64,000 nt of DNA from UBA1479 sp040221095 (lineage in GTDB: Bacteria; Pseudomonadota; Alphaproteobacteria; Rhodospirillales; Casp-alpha2): positions 1-64,000 of the forward strand of contig JAVJVP010000004.1 in assembly GCA_040221095.1 (NCBI GenBank), in the 5' to 3' direction. Shown here in pieces: positions 44,683 through 53,817 of this stretch; position 1 is the first letter of the stretch; every line of letters starts with the position of its first letter. The notes under the pieces are model-generated. The model was not told the DNA's origin and made no database searches. It worked only from the letters and a program-made list of their open reading frames with translations. Made by a program: the position numbers and the translations under genes.

Positions 44683-45890
44683 GTCATCCTCGCTGTGCTG
44701 TTCTCGATCGATTTGTCATTGATAAGCTGCTGGATGCGGTCCGGGTCGATGCCCCAATCCGCAAGAACCGTTTCGCTGTGTTCGCCCAGGGCCGGGGGCG
44801 CAAGGCGCACGGTCTTCGGCCCGACCGCGTCCAGGCGCAACGGATTGGACAGCAGGTGCAGATCTCCGATGACCGGATGGGCGATGGTTTCCACCATCCC
44901 CGCATGCGCCACCTGGGGGTCGTTGAACATCTGCCCCAGGTCGTAGACCGGCCCGGCGGGAATGCCCGCCTCCATCAGTATCCCGGACCATTCGATGGCC
45001 GTTTTGGCCGCCAGTTTGCCGTTCAAAAGATCGCGCAGGCGGCTGCGGTTGCGGTCGCGGGCCGTGTTGTCGGCGAAGTCCGGATCTTCCGCCAGTTCGG
45101 CAAACCCCAGGATGTCGCACAGTTTCCGCCATTGGGCCTGATTGGCGGCGGCGATGTTGACCAGGGCGTCCGACGCCTGGAAGGCGCCGTAGGGATAGAT
45201 CACCGGATGTTCGTTGCCCATGCGGCCGGGAACGTCCCCCAGGCTCAGATACCGCTGACCCTGAACGCAGAGCATGCCGACGACGGACGCCAGCAGCGAG
45301 GTATCGACCTTCTGCCCCTGCCCCGTCGCCGTGCGCTGATGGATGGCGGCGGTGATGCCCGTGGACAACCACATGCCCGACACAAGGTCGGCTAAGGGCA
45401 CGCCCAGGCGCGTCGGCGGGCCGTCGGGTTCGCCGGAAAGACTCATCATGCCCGACATGCCCTGGGCGATCTGATCGAACCCGGGCCAGGTGCCGTAGGG
45501 GCCGTCGGAACCGAACCCCGTGATGGTGGCGTGGATCAGGCGCGGGTTGTCCTGTTTCAGGCTGTCGTAATCCAGGCCCAGCTTTTCGATGGTTCCCGGC
45601 TTGAAATTCTCGACCAGGACATCCGCCTCGCGGGCCAGATCGCGCAACACCGCCTGGCCGCCGTCACTGCGGAAATCCACGGCCAGGGACCGCTTGTTCC
45701 GGTTCACGGACAGGAAGAAACAGCCGATGCCGTGATCGAACGGCCCCCAGGCGCGGCACATGTCGCCCTCGCCCACCGGCTCCGCCTTCAGAACGTCCGC
45801 CCCAAGATCCCCCAGGATCATCGTGCAGAACGGCCCGGACAGCGCCCGCGTCAGGTCGAGCACCCGGATTCCGTCCAAAGGTAGCGCCAT
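44679..45890 (-). CDS. CaiB/BaiF family (class III) CoA-transferase
   Basis: The 403-residue product is a family III CoA-transferase: LPLDGIRVLDLTRALSGPF near the N-terminus, a VNRNKRSLAVDF strand, VENFKPGTIEKLGL near 95-108, and PLADLVSGM near 166-174 with the catalytic Asp that forms the aspartyl-CoA anhydride. It moves CoA between carboxylic acids; the substrate is unknown. It is the first gene of the minus-strand operon facing the FCD regulator. No ribosome-binding site stronger than GGAGG-like GAGGACGG precedes ATG 45890. Confidence 0.88.
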   Translation of the reverse strand: MALPLDGIRVLDLTRALSGPFCTMILGDLGADVLKAEPVGEGDMCRAWGPFDHGIGCFFLSVNRNKRSLAVDFRSDGGQAVLRDLAREADVLVENFKPGTIEKLGLDYDSLKQDNPRLIHATITGFGSDGPYGTWPGFDQIAQGMSGMMSLSGEPDGPPTRLGVPLADLVSGMWLSTGITAAIHQRTATGQGQKVDTSLLASVVGMLCVQGQRYLSLGDVPGRMGNEHPVIYPYGAFQASDALVNIAAANQAQWRKLCDILGFAELAEDPDFADNTARDRNRSRLRDLLNGKLAAKTAIEWSGILMEAGIPAGPVYDLGQMFNDPQVAHAGMVETIAHPVIGDLHLLSNPLRLDAVGPKTVRLAPPALGEHSETVLADWGIDPDRIQQLINDKSIENSTARMT

Positions 45891-45943
45891 TCCGTCCTCC
45901 CAAGATCATTGTTGCCCGCGTCTTTCCCGGCGGGCCGATTGGG

Positions 45944-45987
45944 AATCTAATATTGTTATACAATTAGTCAATTAGAAAATATATAAT
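45944..45987. promoter_or_regulatory. Divergent promoters with GntR-type operator
   Basis: The perfect inverted repeat ATTGT-TAT-ACAAT at 45952-45964 lies inside the spacer of a minus-strand promoter (TTGACT read from 45971 to 45966, 16-base spacer, TAGATT read from 45949 to 45944). On the plus strand the -10 box TATAAT (45982-45987) serves the regulator gene, with its -35 region on the same repeat. Repressor binding would cover both promoters. Confidence 0.65.
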
Positions 45988-46027
45988 GCTTTCATAACCC
46001 ACGGCAACGCCCTATCAGGGAATCGAC

Positions 46028-46723
46028 ATGGCCAACGAAACTGAACCCACCGACTTCCCCCGCCCGGACCTGTTGCCGGAACGGCTTGCCGAATGGATTT
46101 CAGGTGAAATCGTGGCCGGCCGCTTTCCGCCCGGCGAACGTCTCGTGGAACATGCCCTGTCGAAACGCTGCAACGTCAGCCGGGTGCCGCTGCGCGAGGC
46201 CCTGCGCATCGTGGCGGCCCAGGGCCTGCTGATTCTGGAACCCCATCGGGGGGCCGTCGTCACGCCCCTGTCGGAAAGCGAATTGCGCGAACTGTTCGAC
46301 CTGCGCATGGCGATCGAGGGCTTTGCCGCCGCCTCGGCGGCCCGGCAGCAACCGGCGGCGGCCTTCGCCGCCCTGCGCCGCATGAACGCGGACCTGGATG
46401 AATTGATCCGGGCCGAGGATTACGACAGCTATTACGCCCTGGCGGCGGAATTCCATGATTCCCTGGTCGCCGCGGCGCAAAACGGCCTGCTGGTGGAAAC
46501 CTACAACCGGGTGAAGATCCGTTTCCGGCGCTATCAGGCCGTGCTCGCCAACATCCCCCATCTGCCGCCCCGGTCCGTCGCCGAACACACGCGGATACTG
46601 GCGGCCATGGAAGCCGGCGACGCGGACGGCGCCCGCGCCCTCATCGAGGCGCACATCCGGGATCTGGTCGACGCCTACGGCCAATCGGACGCGGGACGCC
46701 GGTTCTTCGATCAGGCGTCCTGA
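46028..46723 (+). CDS. GntR-family regulator, FCD (FadR) subfamily
   Basis: The 231-residue product has an N-terminal winged helix (about 17-80, with LVEHALSKRCNVSRVPLREAL as recognition part) and an all-helical FCD ligand domain (about 90-215) containing EFHDSLVAAAQN and AEHTRILAAMEAGDADGAR, whose His/Asp residues usually bind a metal that holds a carboxylate effector. It is transcribed away from the CoA-transferase operon and probably represses it until the acid substrate is present. GGGA before ATG 46028 supports the start. Confidence 0.88.
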   Translation: MANETEPTDFPRPDLLPERLAEWISGEIVAGRFPPGERLVEHALSKRCNVSRVPLREALRIVAAQGLLILEPHRGAVVTPLSESELRELFDLRMAIEGFAAASAARQQPAAAFAALRRMNADLDELIRAEDYDSYYALAAEFHDSLVAAAQNGLLVETYNRVKIRFRRYQAVLANIPHLPPRSVAEHTRILAAMEAGDADGARALIEAHIRDLVDAYGQSDAGRRFFDQAS

Positions 46724-46735
46724 CCGGCCCGGCCG

Positions 46736-48016
46736 CTATTTCCCGGCTTCGGCCAGCTTGTTGAGGCAGGCCAGTTCGACGCAGGCACAGACCACTTCCA
46801 TGGCCTGGACCACTTCGTCCAGGGGCGGCAGGGTCGGCGCCAGGCGGATGTTGCGGTCGTGCGGGTCCTTGCCGTAGGGAAAGCACGACCCGGCGGGGGT
46901 CAGCTTGACCCCGGCCTCGCCGGCCAGGCGGATGACCTCCTTGGCGCAGCCGTCGAGCACGTCCAGGCTGATGAAATAGCCACCACGGGGCCGGGTCCAG
47001 GTCGCGATGCCCTTGCCCGCCAGATGCTTGGTCAACGCGTCGTCCACGGCCTTGAACTTGGGCGCGCAGAGTTTCGCATGGCCGTCCATATGGGCCAGGA
47101 TGCCGTCCATGTCCTTGAAGAACTTGACCTGACGCAGCTGGGTGATCTTGTCCGGGCCGATGGTTTCGAAGAACAGATGGTCGAGGGCGTCCTTCACGTT
47201 GGCCTTGGAGCCGGCGAACACGGCGATGCCCGCCCCCGCATAGGTGATCTTGGAGGTCGAGCCGAAGATGAACGGCCGGTCCGGGCAGCCCGCTTTCTCG
47301 CAGGCGGTCAGGATGTCGGCGACCGTGTCCAGGCCCTGGCCCAGATGGTGCACGGCATAGGCGTTGTCCCACAGAATGCGGAAATCGGGGGCCGCCGCTT
47401 TCATCTTGGCCAGGCGTTCGACGACGGCGTCGGAATAGGTCGCCCCCGTCGGGTTGGAATACTTGGGCACGCACCAGATGGCCTTGACCTTGGGGTCCTT
47501 GACCAGTTCCTCGACCGCGTCCATGTCCGGCCCGTCGTCCGTCATGTCGACGGAGACCATGTCCAGGCCCAGTTCCTCGCAGATGGCGAAGTGGCGGTCA
47601 TAGCCCGGCACGGGGCAGATCACCGTCGCCCCCTCGTCCCGCCACGGCCCCTGCCCGCCGACAACGCCGAAGGTCATGGCCCGGGCGAGGACGCCGTACA
47701 TCATCTGCAGGGACGAGTTGCCGCCGATCACGACCTGATCGGCGGGCACACCCAGGTAATCCCCGAACAGCTTGCGGCAGGCCGGCGTGCCGGCGAGACC
47801 CCCGTAATTGCGCAGGTCCGTGCCGTCGTCGTCGCGCACCTCCTCCGCCGTCACGTTGGTCAGCAGCGCGTCGGACAGGTCCAACTGCGCCGCCGACGGC
47901 TTGCCCCGGGTCATGTCGAAGGCCAGATTGCGGCCCCGGATATCGCCGAAGCGCGCCTTGGCCCGGTCCAGGGATTGGGCGAGGACGTCGCCGCCCGCCT
48001 GTGTCAGGTCCGTCAT
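46736..48016 (-). CDS. PLP-dependent aminotransferase, Asp_aminotransf (PF12897-type)
   Basis: The 426-residue fold-type I aminotransferase has the early RNYGGLAGTPACRKLFGDYLG and GGNSSLQMMYGVLARA loops, CVPKYSNPTGATYSD near 183-197, LWDNAYAVHHLG near 220-231 and FGSTSKITYAGAGIAVF near 255-271 with the PLP lysine. These features match the bacterial subgroup formerly grouped with MocR aminotransferases, for which aspartate activity is described. GGAGAG precedes ATG 48016. It lies 43 bases after the SSADH gene on the same strand, suggesting an amino-acid catabolic pair. Confidence 0.82.
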   Translation of the reverse strand: MTDLTQAGGDVLAQSLDRAKARFGDIRGRNLAFDMTRGKPSAAQLDLSDALLTNVTAEEVRDDDGTDLRNYGGLAGTPACRKLFGDYLGVPADQVVIGGNSSLQMMYGVLARAMTFGVVGGQGPWRDEGATVICPVPGYDRHFAICEELGLDMVSVDMTDDGPDMDAVEELVKDPKVKAIWCVPKYSNPTGATYSDAVVERLAKMKAAAPDFRILWDNAYAVHHLGQGLDTVADILTACEKAGCPDRPFIFGSTSKITYAGAGIAVFAGSKANVKDALDHLFFETIGPDKITQLRQVKFFKDMDGILAHMDGHAKLCAPKFKAVDDALTKHLAGKGIATWTRPRGGYFISLDVLDGCAKEVIRLAGEAGVKLTPAGSCFPYGKDPHDRNIRLAPTLPPLDEVVQAMEVVCACVELACLNKLAEAGK

Positions 48017-48059
48017 GGGTCTCTCCATGCTCCGTCGCAAGAAGGTGCCGGGCGGGCTT

Positions 48060-49490
48060 CTAGCTCGCCTGGGTCACGAACTTCGGGTTCAGATAGGCTT
48101 CGATGGCTTCCGTGCCGCCCTCGGACCCATAGCCCGAATCCTTGACGCCGCCGAACGGCGTTTCCGGCAGGGCGATGCCGTGGTGGTTGATGGAAATCAT
48201 GCCGCTTTCGACGCTTGTCGCAAGGTCCTGCGCCGTCTTGGCCGAACCCGTATAGGCATAGGCGGCCAGGCCGAAGGGCAGGCGGTTGGCTTCGGCGATC
48301 ACGTCGTCGAAACCCTTGAACGGGGCGATCACGGCGACCGGACCAAAGGGCTCCTCGGTCATGATACGGGCGTCGAGCGGCACGTCGGTCAGCACCGTGG
48401 GCTCGAAGAAGTTGCCCTTGTTGCCGATGCGCTTGCCGCCGGTCTTCAGGCTGGCGCCCTTCTGCACGGCGTCGCCGATGAATTCCTCCATCGCCGTGAT
48501 GCGCCGGGGATTGGCCATCGGGCCCATCTGGCTGTCGGCGGACATGCCGTCGCCGACCTTGATCGACTTCATGCCTTCCGTGAACTTGCCGACGAACTGT
48601 TCGTACACGCCTTCCTGGATCAGGAAGCGGGTCGGCGACACGCAGACCTGGCCCGCGTTGCGCTGCTTGTTGGCGCGCAGGATCTTCACGGCCAGATCGA
48701 CATCGGCGTCGTCGAACACGATGGACGGCGCATGGCCGCCCAGTTCCATGGTCGCGCGCTTCATGTGCGTTCCGGCCAGGGCCGCCAGATGCTTGCCGAC
48801 CACGGTCGAGCCGGTGAAGGAAATCTTGCGGATCACCGGATGCGGGATCAGGTATTCGGAAATCTCGGCCGGCACGCCGTAGACCAGGTTCACGGCCCCC
48901 GCGGGCACGCCCGCGTCGGCGAAGCAGCGGATCAGTTCCGCCGGCGACGACGGGGTTTCCTCGGCCGCCTTGACGATGATCGAACAGCCGGCGGCAAGCG
49001 CGCAGGCGATCTTGCGCACGGCCTGGTTGATCGGGAAGTTCCAGGGCGTGAAGGCGGCGACGGGGCCCACGGGCTCCTTGATCACCATCTGATAGACGTT
49101 GCCGGCGCGGGCCGGAATGATGCGGCCGTAGGTGCGGCGCGCTTCCTCGGCGTTCCAGTCGGTGACGTCGGCGGCGACCATGATCTCGCCCTTGGCTTCC
49201 GGCAGGGTCTTGCCCTGTTCCAGGGTCATCAGGGGCGCGATCTTGTCGGCCCGTTCGCGCAGCAGATCGGCGGCCTTGCGCAGCACCTTGGCGCGGTCGA
49301 AGGCCGAAACCTGACGCCAGGCCTTGAAGCCCTTGTCCGCCGCCTCAAGGGCGCGGTCCAGGTCCGCCTGTTCGGCATGGGCGACGGTGCCGATGACCTC
49401 GCCCGTGGCCGGGTTTTCGATCGGCATCGTGCGGCCCGCGGCCGCCTTGGTCCACTCACCGTCGATGAACAGCAGAACGTCTTGATACAT
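48060..49490 (-). CDS. gabD: NAD(P)-dependent succinate-semialdehyde dehydrogenase
   Basis: The 476-residue aldehyde dehydrogenase has FTPWNFPINQ near 147-156, KAAEETPSSP near 172-181, FTGSTVVGK near 222-230, the general base Glu in TMELGGHAPSIVF near 247-259 and the nucleophile Cys in QRNAGQVCVSPTRF near 275-288. IISINHHGIALPETPFGGVKDSGYG-type C-terminal residues are typical of GabD. It oxidises succinate semialdehyde to succinate; glutarate semialdehyde is a possible alternative. It is paired with the aminotransferase gene, but no classical class III GABA aminotransferase is nearby. Confidence 0.85.
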   Translation of the reverse strand: MYQDVLLFIDGEWTKAAAGRTMPIENPATGEVIGTVAHAEQADLDRALEAADKGFKAWRQVSAFDRAKVLRKAADLLRERADKIAPLMTLEQGKTLPEAKGEIMVAADVTDWNAEEARRTYGRIIPARAGNVYQMVIKEPVGPVAAFTPWNFPINQAVRKIACALAAGCSIIVKAAEETPSSPAELIRCFADAGVPAGAVNLVYGVPAEISEYLIPHPVIRKISFTGSTVVGKHLAALAGTHMKRATMELGGHAPSIVFDDADVDLAVKILRANKQRNAGQVCVSPTRFLIQEGVYEQFVGKFTEGMKSIKVGDGMSADSQMGPMANPRRITAMEEFIGDAVQKGASLKTGGKRIGNKGNFFEPTVLTDVPLDARIMTEEPFGPVAVIAPFKGFDDVIAEANRLPFGLAAYAYTGSAKTAQDLATSVESGMISINHHGIALPETPFGGVKDSGYGSEGGTEAIEAYLNPKFVTQAS

Positions 49491-49633
49491 CAGTCATTTC
49501 CTCGAAATTTTGTTGGCGATGCGGGCGCAACGCACCCTCAAGCGGCGAACAACCGCCCGTTGCCCGCACCATGCCTCATCCGGCACCGGGCCTCAATGGC
49601 CCAGGTGCGAATAAGTTATTGTCCAGAAAGCGC

Positions 49634-51547
49634 TCAATCCCGGCGTGATTTGCCGTAGCCGATATCTTCCAGGGCACCCGTGATTTCGTCCAGAATCGCC
49701 GGGTCGTCGATGGTCGCCGGCATCTTCCATTGTTCGTTGTCAGCGATCTTCTGCATGGTGCCGCGCAGGATCTTGCCCGACCGGGTCTTGGGCAGGCGCG
49801 GCACCACCGTCGCCTGCTTGAAGGCGGCGACGGGGCCGATGCGATCGCGCACCAGTTGCACGACCTCGCTGACGATCTCGGCCTTGTCCTTGGTCACCCC
49901 GGCCTTGAGCACCAGGAAGCCCACGGGCAACTGTCCCTTCATGTCGTCGGCGACGCCGATCACGGCGCATTCGGCGACGTCGGGATGGCCGGCCAGGACT
50001 TCCTCCATCCCGCCCGTGGACAGGCGGTGCCCGGCGACGTTGATGATGTCGTCCGTGCGCGCCATGATCGAGATATAGCCGTCCTCGTCGAACACCCCCG
50101 CATCGGCGGTTTTGTAATAGCCGGGATATTCGTTCAGGTAGGCCTCGCGGAACCGCTTGTCCGCGTTCCACAAGGTCGGCAGGCTGGACGGCGGCATCGG
50201 CAGCTTGACGCAGATGGCGCCGATTTCCCCCGCCTTCACGGGCTGATGGGTTTCCTCGTGCAGGACCTGGACGTTCCAACCCGGGCACGGCTTGGTCGGC
50301 GAGCCCGCCTTGACCGGGAAGCGGTGCAGGCCCATGCAGTTGGACGCGATGGCCCATCCCGTTTCCGTCTGCCACCAGTGGTCGATGACCGGCACGCCCA
50401 GGGTCTTCTCGGCCCAGTCCAGGGTCGGCGGATCGGTGCGCTCGCCGGCCAGGAACAGCATCTTGAACGACGACATGTCGTATTTTTTCAACAGCTCCCC
50501 GTTGGGGTCTTCCTTCTTGATGGCGCGGAACGCCGTGGGGGCGGTGAACAGGATCTTCACCTTGTGGTCGGCGATGACCCGCCAGAACGCCCCCGCGTCG
50601 GGCGTGCCCACGGGCTTGCCTTCGTAGAGGATCGACGTGCAGCCCTGCAGCAGGGGCGCGTAGACGATGTAGGAATGGCCGACCACCCAGCCGACGTCGG
50701 ACGCCGCCCAGTAGACGTCGCCCGGGTCCGCGTCATAGACGTTCTTCATGGACCATTTGAGGGCCACCGCATGGCCGCCGTTGTCGCGCACCACGCCCTT
50801 GGGCTCGCCCGTGGTGCCCGAGGTATAGAGGATGTAGAGCGGGTCCGTGGCCGCCACGGGCACGCAGGCATGGGGTTCGGCCCTGGCGGCTTCCACGGCC
50901 CAATCCAGATAGCCGTAGGCCGCCAGATCGACCGCGCATTCCGGGCGCGGCAGGATGATCACCGTGTCCGGCTTGTGCTTGGCCAGGTCGATGGCGCCCT
51001 TCAACAACGGCATGTATTCCAGCACCCGGTTGACCTCGATCCCGCAGGTCGCGCTGACGATGGCCTTGGGCGCCGCGTCGTCGATGCGCACGGCCAGTTC
51101 GTTCGACGCAAAGCCGCCGAACACCACGGAATGGATGGCGCCCAGGCGCGCGCAGGCCAGCATGGCGATGGCCGCTTCCGGCACCATGGGCATGTAGATG
51201 ATGACCCGGTCGCCCTTGCCGACCCCCTGGGCCGCCAGCACGCCGGCGAAGGTCGCGACCTCGTCCCGCAGTTGCAGATAGCTGTACTTGCGCTGCGTGC
51301 CGCCGGTCACGGGGCTGTCGTAGATCAGCGCCGTGCGCGCCCCGTTGCCTTCGTCGACATGGCGGTCCAGGCAGTTGTAGCAGGTGTTCAACTCGCCGCC
51401 CGTGAACCAGCGGTAGATGGGCGCGCCGCTGTCATCCAGCACCTTGTCCCATTTCTTGGTCCAGACCAGGGCCTCCGCCGCCTCGCCCCAGAAACCGTCG
51501 GGATCGTCGAGGGACCGCGCATAGGCGGCGTCATAGGCGTTGGTCAT
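49634..51547 (-). CDS. prpE: Propionyl-CoA synthetase
   Basis: The 637-residue AMP-forming acyl-CoA synthetase has an ACAS_N domain (about 1-60), the adenylation core with YTSGTTGEPKGVVRDNGG near 240-257 and WWQTETGW near 381-388, and the C-terminal SGKILRGTMQKIAD segment with the acylation-regulating lysine near 590. GGHAVALKWSM after the P-loop and the NTCYNCLDRH N-terminus favour PrpE over acetyl-CoA synthetase. GGGAGG eight bases before ATG 51547 decides the start. It diverges from a fatty acyl-CoA synthetase gene. Confidence 0.9.
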   Translation of the reverse strand: MTNAYDAAYARSLDDPDGFWGEAAEALVWTKKWDKVLDDSGAPIYRWFTGGELNTCYNCLDRHVDEGNGARTALIYDSPVTGGTQRKYSYLQLRDEVATFAGVLAAQGVGKGDRVIIYMPMVPEAAIAMLACARLGAIHSVVFGGFASNELAVRIDDAAPKAIVSATCGIEVNRVLEYMPLLKGAIDLAKHKPDTVIILPRPECAVDLAAYGYLDWAVEAARAEPHACVPVAATDPLYILYTSGTTGEPKGVVRDNGGHAVALKWSMKNVYDADPGDVYWAASDVGWVVGHSYIVYAPLLQGCTSILYEGKPVGTPDAGAFWRVIADHKVKILFTAPTAFRAIKKEDPNGELLKKYDMSSFKMLFLAGERTDPPTLDWAEKTLGVPVIDHWWQTETGWAIASNCMGLHRFPVKAGSPTKPCPGWNVQVLHEETHQPVKAGEIGAICVKLPMPPSSLPTLWNADKRFREAYLNEYPGYYKTADAGVFDEDGYISIMARTDDIINVAGHRLSTGGMEEVLAGHPDVAECAVIGVADDMKGQLPVGFLVLKAGVTKDKAEIVSEVVQLVRDRIGPVAAFKQATVVPRLPKTRSGKILRGTMQKIADNEQWKMPATIDDPAILDEITGALEDIGYGKSRRD

Positions 51548-51737
51548 CGGTGGAACCTCCCATTTTTCGGCGTTTCGGCCGTTGTGCCGCCCTGTCGCAC
51601 GCGCGCGGGCGGCGGCGTTTATCTGCTCAGTGTGGGCCAAAACAGCGTTTTTTGCCAAGGTGCTTTGTGGCACATTGGCCCTCAGGTCCGCGGTCAACGA
51701 ACGGGCACGGATGTAACGGATTTAACCGGAGGCCGAC

Positions 51738-53372
51738 TTGAGCGAAGTCAACATGTACGAACGCGCCCTCGACGCCGTTCGCGCCAACCACACCCCCCTG
51801 TCGCCCAACACCTTCCTGAAGCGGACGGCCCGCGTCTACCCGAACCATCCGTCGGTGGTGCACGGGGCAAAGCGCTTCACCTGGGGCGAAACCTATACGC
51901 GGGTGAAAAAGCTCGCCTCCGCCCTCTCCAGGCGCGGCATCGGCCATCTCGACACGGTCGCCATCATGGGCGCCAACACGCCCGAAATGTACGAGGCGAC
52001 CTTCGCCGTGCCCATGGCGGGCGCGGTCATCAACACCCTCAACGTGCGTCTGGACGCGGAGGCCATCGCCTTCTGCCTCAACCACGGCGAGGCCAAGCTT
52101 TTGCTGACCGACACGGAATTCGCGCCGACGGTCAAGGCGGCGCTGGCCCTGATCGGCCGCGACATCCCGGTCATCGACATCGTCGACAGCGAAGCCGGCC
52201 ACGACCATGAAACCCTGGGCGAAACCGATTATGAAAGCCTGCTCGCCGAGGGCGATGCCGAGTTCGACTGGGACCTGCCCCAGGACGAATGGCAGGCGAT
52301 CTCGCTCAACTACACCTCGGGCACCACGGGCGACCCCAAGGGCGTGGTCTACCACCACCGGGGGGCCTATCTGAACGCGGTGTCCAACGCCGTCGGCTGG
52401 AACATGGACCATCATCCGGTCTATCTCTGGACCCTGCCCATGTTCCACTGCAACGGCTGGTGCTTTCCCTGGACCATCGCGGCCCTGGCCGGCACCAACA
52501 TCTGCCTGCGCCGGGTCACCGGCGCCAATATCTACGACGCCATCGCCGCCCACAAGGTCACCCATATGTGCGGTGCCCCCATCGTCATGAGCTTCCTGGT
52601 CAACGCCACGCCGGACGAAAAGAAGCCCTTCGACCACACGGTCAAGTTCATGGCCGCCGCCGCCCCGCCGCCGGCGTCGACGCTCGAGGCCATGCAGCGC
52701 GAGGGCATCGAGGTCACCCATGCCTACGGCCTGACGGAAACCTACGGCCCCGCCGTGATGTGCGCCTGGCATCCGGAATGGGACGCCCTGCCGATCGAGG
52801 AACAGGCCCAGAAGAAATCCCGCCAGGGCGTGCCCTATCACGCGCTGAACGATCTGCAGATCATCGACCCGGACACCATGCAGCCCGTGCCCGCCGATGG
52901 CGAGACCATGGGCGAGGCCATGTTCCAGGGCAACATCGTCATGAAGGGCTATTTGAAGAACCCGGAGACCACGGAAAAGTCCCTGGCCGGCGGCTGGTTC
53001 CATTCCGGCGACCTGGGGGTCATGCATCCCGACGGCTATATCCAGCTCAAGGACCGGTCCAAGGACATCATCATCTCGGGCGGCGAGAACATCTCGTCCA
53101 TCGAGGTCGAGGGCGTGCTCTACAAACACCCCGCCGTCCTGACCGCCGCCGTGGTCGCCAAGCCCGACGACAAATGGGGCGAAACCCCCTGCGCCTTCGT
53201 GGAGCTGAAGGCCGGCGTGCCGGCGCCGACGGCCGAGGACATCATCAAGTTCTGCCGCGACAACCTGGCCCATTATAAATGCCCGAAACATGTGGTGTTC
53301 GGCGACCTGCCGAAGACCAGCACGGGGAAGATCCAGAAGTTCAAGTTAAGGGAAGCGGCGGCGGAGGCCTGA
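51738..53372 (+). CDS. Fatty acyl-CoA synthetase (AMP-forming)
   Basis: The 544-residue adenylating enzyme has the P-loop YTSGTTGDPKGVVYHHRG near residues 190-207, AYGLTETYGP near 329-338, GWFHSGDLGVMHPDGY near 416-431, the hinge KDRSKDIIISGGENISS near 435-451 and the late catalytic lysine in PKTSTGKIQKFKLR near 525-538. The type resembles medium/long-chain acyl-CoA ligases. The start is TTG 51738, placed five bases after CGGAGG; the ATG at 51753 is too far away. A repeat element and a terminator follow. Confidence 0.88.
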   Translation: MSEVNMYERALDAVRANHTPLSPNTFLKRTARVYPNHPSVVHGAKRFTWGETYTRVKKLASALSRRGIGHLDTVAIMGANTPEMYEATFAVPMAGAVINTLNVRLDAEAIAFCLNHGEAKLLLTDTEFAPTVKAALALIGRDIPVIDIVDSEAGHDHETLGETDYESLLAEGDAEFDWDLPQDEWQAISLNYTSGTTGDPKGVVYHHRGAYLNAVSNAVGWNMDHHPVYLWTLPMFHCNGWCFPWTIAALAGTNICLRRVTGANIYDAIAAHKVTHMCGAPIVMSFLVNATPDEKKPFDHTVKFMAAAAPPPASTLEAMQREGIEVTHAYGLTETYGPAVMCAWHPEWDALPIEEQAQKKSRQGVPYHALNDLQIIDPDTMQPVPADGETMGEAMFQGNIVMKGYLKNPETTEKSLAGGWFHSGDLGVMHPDGYIQLKDRSKDIIISGGENISSIEVEGVLYKHPAVLTAAVVAKPDDKWGETPCAFVELKAGVPAPTAEDIIKFCRDNLAHYKCPKHVVFGDLPKTSTGKIQKFKLREAAAEA

Positions 53373-53399
53373 TTAGGCGAGATGAGATAATGCGGAAAT

Positions 53400-53484
53400 G
53401 TCACCCCCGGGCTTGACCCGGGGGTCCACGTCTTTTCACCGCCGCAACCAATACGTGGATGGCCGGGTCAAGCCCGGCCATGAC
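53400..53484. repeat. Intergenic palindromic repeat, copy 2
   Basis: CCCCGGGCTTGACCCGGGG (near 53405-53423) and GGCCGGGTCAAGCCCGGCC (53461-53479) are inverted modules separated by about 37 bases. Compared with 8817-8888 the two modules appear in exchanged order, so this copy is in the opposite orientation. It lies between the acyl-CoA synthetase stop and the terminator at 53525. Confidence 0.8.
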
Positions 53485-53524
53485 GGGTACGAGCGGCGCG
53501 AGCCCGCGCCCCACCCCATCAAAA

Positions 53525-53556
53525 ACGCGGCAGCCCTCCCAGGCTGCCGCGTCTTT
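53525..53556. terminator. Bidirectional intrinsic terminator
   Basis: ACGCGGCAGCC (53525-53535) pairs with GGCTGCCGCGT (53542-53552) around CTCCCA. The plus strand continues CTTTT, and the minus strand continues TTTTT (AAAAA at 53521-53525). It serves the acyl-CoA synthetase gene from the left and the YdcH-like gene from the right. Confidence 0.8.
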
Positions 53557-53646
53557 TAGTCCCCGAATGTGTGAAGCGCCTCGCAGCGGGATGTGTGGCC
53601 GCCAACCTCACTCCGGCGTCCGTCCGCGCAGAAACGCCGCCGCCCG

Positions 53647-53817
53647 TCAGTGCCGGGTGGCGATACCCGCCATTTCGTCTTTGATCCTGAGTTTTTCCTT
53701 CTTGAGGGCGTGTATTTCAATGTCGTCGGGGAGAGGTCTTGAGCTTTCTTGTTGGATCAGGTCTTCCAGCGTTGAATGACGTACCTTTAAGGCTTCCAAC
53801 CGTTGTTCAAGACTCAT
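53647..53817 (-). CDS. YdcH/DUF465 small helical protein, first copy
   Basis: The 56-residue product is a helical hairpin: LEQRLEALKVRHSTLEDLIQ near 3-22 and EIHALKKEKLRIKDEMAGI near 33-51, the DUF465 pattern. The family is abundant in alphaproteobacteria with no settled function. AAGGAG lies before ATG 53817; the longer frame to 53886 has no such site. It lies downstream of pfkA on the same strand, and a second DUF465 gene lies on the other side of pfkA. Confidence 0.82.
   Translation of the reverse strand: MSLEQRLEALKVRHSTLEDLIQQESSRPLPDDIEIHALKKEKLRIKDEMAGIATRH

Noticed and set aside
49730..52210. 826-codon plus-strand frame opposite prpE
   Set aside because: Antisense of prpE running into the acyl-CoA synthetase frame; no motifs.
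51627..53291. 554-codon minus-strand frame opposite the acyl-CoA synthetase gene
   Set aside because: Val/Gly/His/Asp-rich shadow of a clear ligase gene.
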